DNA of 64,000 bases, from positions 1,240,001 through 1,304,000 of the forward strand of contig NZ_BAAAWN010000001.1 in NCBI RefSeq assembly GCF_039535095.1, read 5' to 3'. Shown here one piece after another: positions 59,402 through 64,000 of this stretch; the stretch's first letter is position 1, and every line of letters begins with the position of its first letter. Made by a program: the position numbers and the translations under genes. The notes under the pieces were generated by a model that saw only the letters and a list, made by a program, of their open reading frames with translations, had not been told where the DNA came from and ran no database searches. This DNA is from Arthrobacter ramosus (GTDB lineage Bacteria; Actinomycetota; Actinomycetes; Actinomycetales; Micrococcaceae).

Positions 59402-60366
59402 CGACCATAGGAGATAAACGTATCGTGGTCGCCATGGAACCTGAACTGGACGTCCAAAACGCAGCACGCCGTAAGCACCTGTGGCGCTGGATTTCGGCTG
59501 CCGTCGTCCTGGTCCTTGTGATCGACGGCGTCCGGATCCTAGTAACCACGGATACCTTCGCATGGCCCGTCGTTGCGAGCTACCTGCGCGCGGACTCCAT
59601 CATCCGTGGCCTCGGCCTGACCCTGATGTTGGCCGTCGTCGCCATGGTGATCGGCGTCGTGCTCGGTGTGCTGCTGGCCTTGGGCCGGCTGTCACCTAAC
59701 CCTGTGCTGCGGAGTATCTCGGGCGCCTACGTCTGGTTCTTCCGGGGAACACCCACACTCGTGCAGCTGATCTTCCTTTACAACCTTTCTGCGCTCTTCC
59801 CGCAGCTCAACTTCGGTATTCCGTTTGGCGGCCCGATCTTCGCATCCTTCTCGACGAACTCGCTCATCACGCCTCTTCTCGCCGCTATCCTGGGCCTCGG
59901 GCTGAATGAGGGTGCATACATGTCCGAGATCGTCCGGGGCGGTCTGCTCTCCGTGGATTCAGGACAGCGCGACGCCGCACACGCCCTTGGCATGACGAAC
60001 TCGCGGATCATGAGACGGATCGTCCTGCCGCAGGCCATGCGCTTCATCGTCCCGCCGACCGGGAACCAGGTCATCAGTATGGTGAAGGCCACCGCACTCG
60101 TGAGCGTCATCGCATTGTCGGACCTGCTCTACGCGGCTCAGGCCATCTACAACCGGACATTCGAAACCATTCCGCTGCTCATTGTGGTGTGCATCTGGTA
60201 CCTGGCCGTGACATCCGTGTTGTACGTCATTCAGTCGTTCATCGAGCGGCACTACAGCCGAGGCGAACGAAATCAAAGGACCAGTTTCTGGGACTTCCTG
60301 CGTATCCGTCCGAGAGCAACGACTCCGCCCATCGTACACACTGTGACAGAGGGACCGACAGCATGA
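59398..60366 (+). CDS. Amino-acid ABC importer, permease
   Basis: This 322-residue permease is of the HisM/GlnP class, with an N-terminal extra helix ([17 protein letters not shown]), five core helices and the EAA loop that binds the ATPase ([24 protein letters not shown]). [15 protein letters not shown] is a family hallmark. Only one permease gene is present, so a homodimer is likely. It overlaps the binding-protein gene and the ATPase gene by four bases each (ATGA both times). Confidence 0.93.
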   Translation: MTTIGDKRIVVAMEPELDVQNAARRKHLWRWISAAVVLVLVIDGVRILVTTDTFAWPVVASYLRADSIIRGLGLTLMLAVVAMVIGVVLGVLLALGRLSPNPVLRSISGAYVWFFRGTPTLVQLIFLYNLSALFPQLNFGIPFGGPIFASFSTNSLITPLLAAILGLGLNEGAYMSEIVRGGLLSVDSGQRDAAHALGMTNSRIMRRIVLPQAMRFIVPPTGNQVISMVKATALVSVIALSDLLYAAQAIYNRTFETIPLLIVVCIWYLAVTSVLYVIQSFIERHYSRGERNQRTSFWDFLRIRPRATTPPIVHTVTEGPTA

Positions 60367-61172
60367 GCACCTCGACGGAATCTCCAACGCCCCGTCTCGA
60401 CGCTACTGGCATAGCGCCTATTCTGCGGGCCCGCGGCGTGCGCAAGAGCTTCAAGCATCTTGAGGTGCTGCGCGGCATCGACCTCGACGTTTCACAGGGT
60501 GAGACTGTCGCCATTCTCGGTCCATCCGGGTCCGGTAAGTCGACATTCCTCCGCTGCGTGAACCTGCTCGAGCCTATAAATGGTGGCCGCATCCTGGTTG
60601 ACGGCCGTGATGTCGGATACGACGTCCGAGGCGGCAGACTGAACGAAGTCTCACCCAACGAGCTCGCTCGTCGTCGTCGCGACATCGGCATGGTGTTCCA
60701 GCACTTCAACCTGTTCCCGCACATGACCGCGCTCGAGAACATCATCGAAGCCCCGATCGGGGTAAAGGGGGAGCGCCGAGCTGATGCAGTTAAACATGCC
60801 AGGTCACTTCTTGCCCAGGTCGGTCTTGAAGGAAGGGAAGATGTCTACCCCCGGCAACTGTCAGGCGGTCAACAGCAGCGTGTAGCAATAGCACGTGCTC
60901 TGGCAATGCGACCGAAACTGATGCTGTTCGACGAGCCAACCTCCGCCCTGGACCCCGAATTGGTCGGCGAAGTCCTCGCGACAATGAAGCAACTGGCTGA
61001 AGGCGGGCTCACCATGGTCGTCGTTACCCACGAGATCAGTTTCGCCCGGGAGGCCGCTGACCGCGTCATCTTCATGGACGGCGGCGTCGTCGTCGAACAC
61101 GGAACTCCACAACAAGTGCTCGATGTGCCGCAGCATGAACGGACCCGTGCCTTCCTGTCCCGTTTTCTCTGA
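60363..61172 (+). CDS. Amino-acid ABC importer, ATPase
   Basis: This 269-residue ATPase is of the polar amino-acid importer type: Walker [19 protein letters not shown]-loop [14 protein letters not shown], signature [14 protein letters not shown], Walker [15 protein letters not shown] and H-loop VVTHE. A 28-residue N-terminal extension precedes the domain. ATG 60363 overlaps the permease stop and is preferred to the open frame upstream. Confidence 0.95.
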   Translation: MSTSTESPTPRLDATGIAPILRARGVRKSFKHLEVLRGIDLDVSQGETVAILGPSGSGKSTFLRCVNLLEPINGGRILVDGRDVGYDVRGGRLNEVSPNELARRRRDIGMVFQHFNLFPHMTALENIIEAPIGVKGERRADAVKHARSLLAQVGLEGREDVYPRQLSGGQQQRVAIARALAMRPKLMLFDEPTSALDPELVGEVLATMKQLAEGGLTMVVVTHEISFAREAADRVIFMDGGVVVEHGTPQQVLDVPQHERTRAFLSRFL

Positions 61173-61187
61173 AGCTCGTCCGGCCCG

Positions 61188-61220
61188 AGCCGGTACAAGG
61201 GCACCTGCCCTGTGCCGGCT
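61188..61220 (+). terminator. Possible terminator after the importer operon
   Basis: AGCCGGTACAAGGGCA and TGCCCTGTGCCGGCT can pair with one wobble and one bulge. It lies 15 bases after the ATPase stop but has no T run, so it may be a weak or partial terminator. Confidence 0.4.
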
Positions 61221-61471
61221 TGCGGCCCCGATTGCCGCTAACTGAATGTCGCCGGAGGGGCCAAAGACGACGGTCCCCAGACGACCATTGGTCGTGATCG
61301 GTTCTGGCGTCTTCGCGAACACCACCCGGGCGGCCAGGGTCGGCGACCATGCTGACCTCTTGGACCGGTCGATTCGACCTTGCCGGGCTCCTGACCTAAG
61401 CCTGTGCAAGCACTTCTTATTCGATATCCCCCCGGACGGAATGCTGTGACGAGAACTCGTGGAAGAAACTC
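61221..61471. other. Intergenic region before the small-protein genes
   Basis: I see no gene, operator copy or clear promoter here. It separates the importer genes from the downstream small-protein/opine-dehydrogenase-like genes, which could still be read through. Confidence 0.3.
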
Positions 61472-61777
61472 ATGCAGAAGAAAAAGAAGAAGACATCCGA
61501 GCCCCTCGGTGGGGGCTTCACTGCTCAAGACTGGACCGGATTGCTGCCGGGACAGCGTGTATGGGTTCGGTCAAGTGACGGGGCGTCCTTCGCCGCTGTT
61601 GTCGAGACGAAGACGAGCAGTTCCAACGCAGTGTGGATCGTGCGCGATGACAACCTGAACACCAGGCAGGTCTTCATCCATATCGAAGGCATCCAGTTAC
61701 TGCCGATCGAGCACGATGACGATCCACGAGCCCAGAGCAGCGAAACCCATGAAAGAAACATATCCAATGGAATCTAG
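61472..61777 (+). CDS. Small hypothetical protein with SH3-like beta barrel pattern
   Basis: This 101-residue protein starts with a lysine run (MQKKKKKTSEP), then alternating beta-strand sequence (LPGQRVWVRSSDGASFAAVVETKTSSSNAVWIVRD) that looks like a small barrel, and an acidic tail. GGAAG lies 8 bases before the ATG. I do not recognise a family. The end overlaps the next small gene by 11 bases. The position between the importer and the octopine-dehydrogenase-like gene suggests a shared function, but this is only context. Confidence 0.5.
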   Translation: MQKKKKKTSEPLGGGFTAQDWTGLLPGQRVWVRSSDGASFAAVVETKTSSSNAVWIVRDDNLNTRQVFIHIEGIQLLPIEHDDDPRAQSSETHERNISNGI

Positions 61778-61976
61778 CTCCCAGTCGGTACACATCACGG
61801 TGTCCGACGCTGCACTTGTCGACGAATTCCTGACCGAGGCCGTAGAAAGCCTTATGAAGAACGCGGCCGCCAATAACTGCGGCATTCTCGTGACACGACA
61901 CAGCCAGGAAATCTATACCGCCGACGTGAATCCACATGTGCCTTTCGGCATCACCCGCGAGATCAGTCGGCTGTAG
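61767..61976 (+). CDS. Small hypothetical protein
   Basis: Starting at ATG 61767 this gives 69 residues (ESSSQSVHITVSDAALVDEFL ... GITREISRL); ATG 61749 is an alternative with six more residues. It looks like a small alpha/beta protein with SLMKNAAANNCGILVTRHSQEIYTAD in the middle. No family was recognised. It overlaps the preceding small gene and lies 89 bases before the octopine-dehydrogenase-like gene on the same strand. Confidence 0.5.
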   Translation: MESSSQSVHITVSDAALVDEFLTEAVESLMKNAAANNCGILVTRHSQEIYTADVNPHVPFGITREISRL

Positions 61977-62065
61977 ACCTCGGCGGACGTGCTCCGGCCC
62001 GTTCGCTCCTGTCCGGAGTGTTGCTGTCTTACACCCCAGCTTCATTTCTTAGAGAAAGAGACCCG

Positions 62066-63088
62066 ATGGCTAACATCGTAATCAGATCCGACGAGGCCAA
62101 TGCCGCTGCGACAGCGCTGACATTGGCCGCGAGAAACCACTCCGTCTGCCTCCTCACACTCGCTCTCGCGCCGGGGGAGCACGATTTCAGCTATTTCGGG
62201 GAGCGACGCACACTTCCGCTCCGCAGGGTGGAGGAACTGGACCCATCGGCGCCGAGGGTGGGCATTGTCTTCGCCGAGGGAGAAGACATAAAAGCCGGCA
62301 TCAGAAGTGTCGTGGGTTCAACGTCCCCAGATCTGCTGGTCATCATCGGCGGGGGCATCACAGCGGCTGTCGAATCCACGGAAGCGGCACAGAGTCTCGG
62401 TTTCGACGTTTGCAGGATTCTTCTGGCGGGGGCCTTCCTTGTCGGGGGCAATGCCTCCGCGGTCAGGTCTGAGAAGCAAGGGGTATTGGCGGGCTTCCTG
62501 GCTCCGGGAACGCCGGCGCCAGTGGTGGAGCTGGCTGAATCAACGTTTCCGCAGATTTCCATCGGCGACGCCTTCAGCGTGGCACTTTCGAGCGTCAACG
62601 CGCTCTTCCACCTTCCTCCGATGATCCTGAACGCCATGAGCGTCGAGAGGGCCGACGACGTCCGATTCTATGTCGAAGGGTTCGGCGACAGCGTCTCCAG
62701 GCTCCTGCTTGAGCTCGACGCAGATCGTCTCCGACTCGGTGCCGCGCTAGGCCGCGTCCTCGTGCCCATCGAGGAACTCAATGACAGATACAGTGGCGAT
62801 GCTGACAAACACGGAACGACTCTCAGGGAAAAGGTCAACTCCCCGCTTTCCACCCAGTCCATCAAACTGCCCTCCAGCTTCCACCACCGGTTCCTGGCGC
62901 ACGAATTACGGTCCACGTTCGCGCCGATGTCCGAACTGGCCGACGCACTGGGCGTTGATGTACCTACGATCAGGTCAGTCGTTAGACTCGGCGAAATCCT
63001 GCTGGGTTCCGAACTCGGGCCTGAGGCGCGGGCCGCGGCGGGCAAGTTCCTGGGCTTGATCGACGCGAAAGCGGATTCGGCCCGCTAA
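62066..63088 (+). CDS. Octopine/opine dehydrogenase-family protein lacking the Rossmann glycine motif
   Basis: The 340-residue protein has the C-terminal domain of the octopine/nopaline dehydrogenase family: NALFHLPPMILNAMSVE near residue 177 with the catalytic-type histidine H181, FYVEGFGDSVSRLLLELDADRLRLGAALG, and HHRFLAHELRSTFAPMSELADALGVDVPTI, as in enzymes that join amino and keto acids. The N-terminal part follows the Rossmann-domain pattern, but the GxGxxG turn is replaced by IVIRSDEANAAATAL, with no glycines. Cofactor binding may thus be lost or altered. ATG 62066 is chosen as the start; the frame reaches back to 62018. It follows the small-protein genes. Confidence 0.7.
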   Translation: MANIVIRSDEANAAATALTLAARNHSVCLLTLALAPGEHDFSYFGERRTLPLRRVEELDPSAPRVGIVFAEGEDIKAGIRSVVGSTSPDLLVIIGGGITAAVESTEAAQSLGFDVCRILLAGAFLVGGNASAVRSEKQGVLAGFLAPGTPAPVVELAESTFPQISIGDAFSVALSSVNALFHLPPMILNAMSVERADDVRFYVEGFGDSVSRLLLELDADRLRLGAALGRVLVPIEELNDRYSGDADKHGTTLREKVNSPLSTQSIKLPSSFHHRFLAHELRSTFAPMSELADALGVDVPTIRSVVRLGEILLGSELGPEARAAAGKFLGLIDAKADSAR

Positions 63089-63418
63089 CTGGCGGATCGG
63101 CGGCGACTCACGACAGGCCAAGACCGGCGCCGGCGGCCGGTTCATCATGGGGGTGCACTCCTCGTAAGCCGCCGGGTCATCAGTGATGGCCGGGGCGAGC
63201 GCTATGTCTCATCTTTGATCCGATCTATCCCCGAAGTTGCGGGCACGGGAGGGCTCGATGGAATAGTTGACGGACAGCTTCTTAGTCGACCCCGGTCAAA
63301 TAGCCACCTCTGGATCGCCGAGCGACAGGTCGGCGCCATGCCCCGGATCCGCGGGAGAGCGAAGATGCTCGGTGATTGGTTTGTGTTGGCGAGGCTTCCC
63401 CAAAGATAGGATCCAAAC
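63089..63418. other. Intergenic region before the protease gene
   Basis: There is no convincing gene in these 330 bases; the short frames on both strands have no domain-like sequence. A GC-rich imperfect repeat (ggcgccggcggccgg, about 63127-63141) is present near the left end. I see no recognisable promoter. Confidence 0.3.
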
Positions 63419-64000
63419 ATGATTCAACAGTTGCCAACGCGATTCTCGCCGTATTCTCTTAAGAGTGTTCGGATTCAAGTCCTGGATATCAACGGCACAA
63501 CCGTGCTTCAAGCTTCGGGTTTCCTCGTGTCGCACCACGGCAGCATGTGGTTGGTGACAAACGACCACGTTGTATCTGGATTCAACTTCGAAAGCCGACG
63601 GCCCCGGGAACGCGATCGAATATGGCTCGATTGGGCAGAGAACGGCAGTAGCCGTCCCAACAGGATTCGTGTGCATCTGCCGACGCCAGACGCTGAAGCG
63701 CCGGAAGCGTTGTTCGAAGAATTGAGTCCTGCCCGCATTGATATGGATCTCTACGATGCGAGCAAGAACGAGCTCTGGAAATCGGTCAAGAGTCCTCCAA
63801 CCAACGGGAGCCTATTAGCTGATGTGGTGGGCATTGAGATTCCGAAGGAAGAGCAAGAACGGCTTCCGTTGGCTGACTATTGCTATTTCTGGAACGGCGA
63901 GCACCCATACTTCGAAGTCACTGACCGTGTCTGGGTTGTCGGCTATCCGGCCTCCGTGGGCAAACACGTTCCAACAACCCCTATCTGGACAAGTGGTTCC
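63419..64000 (+). CDS. Trypsin-like serine peptidase domain protein, cut by the window end
   Basis: ATG 63419, with AGGA 7 bases upstream, opens a frame that is uninterrupted to the last base (194 codons). The strand-loop ASGFLVSHHGSMWLVTNDHVV holds the catalytic-type histidine of chymotrypsin-fold peptidases (TNxHVV). The acidic LLADVVGIEI segment could carry the aspartate, and WVVGYPASVGKHVPTTPIW fits the following strand. The nucleophilic serine would lie beyond the window. No signal peptide precedes the domain, so it may act in the cytoplasm, as do protease modules of some defence proteins. GC content is lower than in the neighbouring genes, suggesting possible transfer. Confidence 0.75.
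   Translation, partial: MIQQLPTRFSPYSLKSVRIQVLDINGTTVLQASGFLVSHHGSMWLVTNDHVVSGFNFESRRPRERDRIWLDWAENGSSRPNRIRVHLPTPDAEAPEALFEELSPARIDMDLYDASKNELWKSVKSPPTNGSLLADVVGIEIPKEEQERLPLADYCYFWNGEHPYFEVTDRVWVVGYPASVGKHVPTTPIWTSGS

Noticed and set aside
63202..63420. Short frames on both strands before the protease gene
   Set aside because: They have no Shine-Dalgarno, no domain-like sequence and overlap each other; they look like chance frames in GC-rich DNA.

Overview
The window is high-GC actinobacterial chromosome, most likely from the Micrococcaceae (Arthrobacter, Paenarthrobacter or Pseudarthrobacter). This rests on gene content and order, not on a database match: a 180-kDa-type NAD-glutamate dehydrogenase followed by pdtaS and whiB1; galactofuranan genes (glf, glfT2, wzm, wzt) with a rhamnose pathway; an ftsE-ftsX-M23 peptidase-smpB-ssrA block; frequent GTG starts; and a tmRNA tag of ANSKRTDFALAA. 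No rRNA, tRNA or CRISPR array was seen.

Layout. (1) 1-7749: the tail of an unidentified gene, NAD-GDH, the PdtaS-type sensor kinase, and WhiB1 with a CRP-like site upstream. (2) 7774-11913: a lone FHA/FtsK-SpoIIIE ATPase of the type VII secretion type, with no WXG100 substrate gene beside it. (3) 12126-28362: a cell-envelope glycan locus with galactan synthesis and export, dTDP-rhamnose synthesis (rmlA, rmlB, fused rmlC-rmlD), five further GT2 glycosyltransferases, a flippase and DUF6541/DUF2304 membrane proteins. (4) 28455-36609: a DUF2142 membrane protein coupled to a PstS-like lipoprotein, a secreted GH25 muramidase with four C-terminal repeats, and a polysaccharide deacetylase with three nearly identical 369-bp repeats. 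(5) 37011-41812: a compact Tad/Flp pilus operon. (6) 41881-47328: prfB, ftsEX with its probable M23 amidase/endopeptidase partner, smpB and ssrA.

(7) Downstream of ssrA the character changes. A translationally coupled pair (a degenerate tyrosine-recombinase-like protein and a DDE transposase-like protein) lies next to the tmRNA 3' end, followed by a small excisionase-like HTH protein and an orphan ORF. (8) 51534-63088 is a catabolic locus: CtlX-type citrulline hydrolase, ornithine cyclodeaminase, a DadA-like FAD oxidoreductase, an amidohydrolase, a LacI-family regulator, a polar amino-acid ABC importer, two small unknown proteins and a protein with the octopine-dehydrogenase C-terminal fold but no Rossmann glycine motif. 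Three copies of one 16-bp near-palindrome (ATGTAAYTARTTACAT type) lie upstream of the amidohydrolase, the regulator and the importer, so these units probably form one regulon. The simplest reading is import of an arginine/citrulline/ornithine-derived opine-like conjugate, oxidative or hydrolytic release of the amino acid, and conversion citrulline to ornithine to proline. The substrate is not known from sequence. (9) The window ends inside a trypsin-like protease gene (63419 onward).
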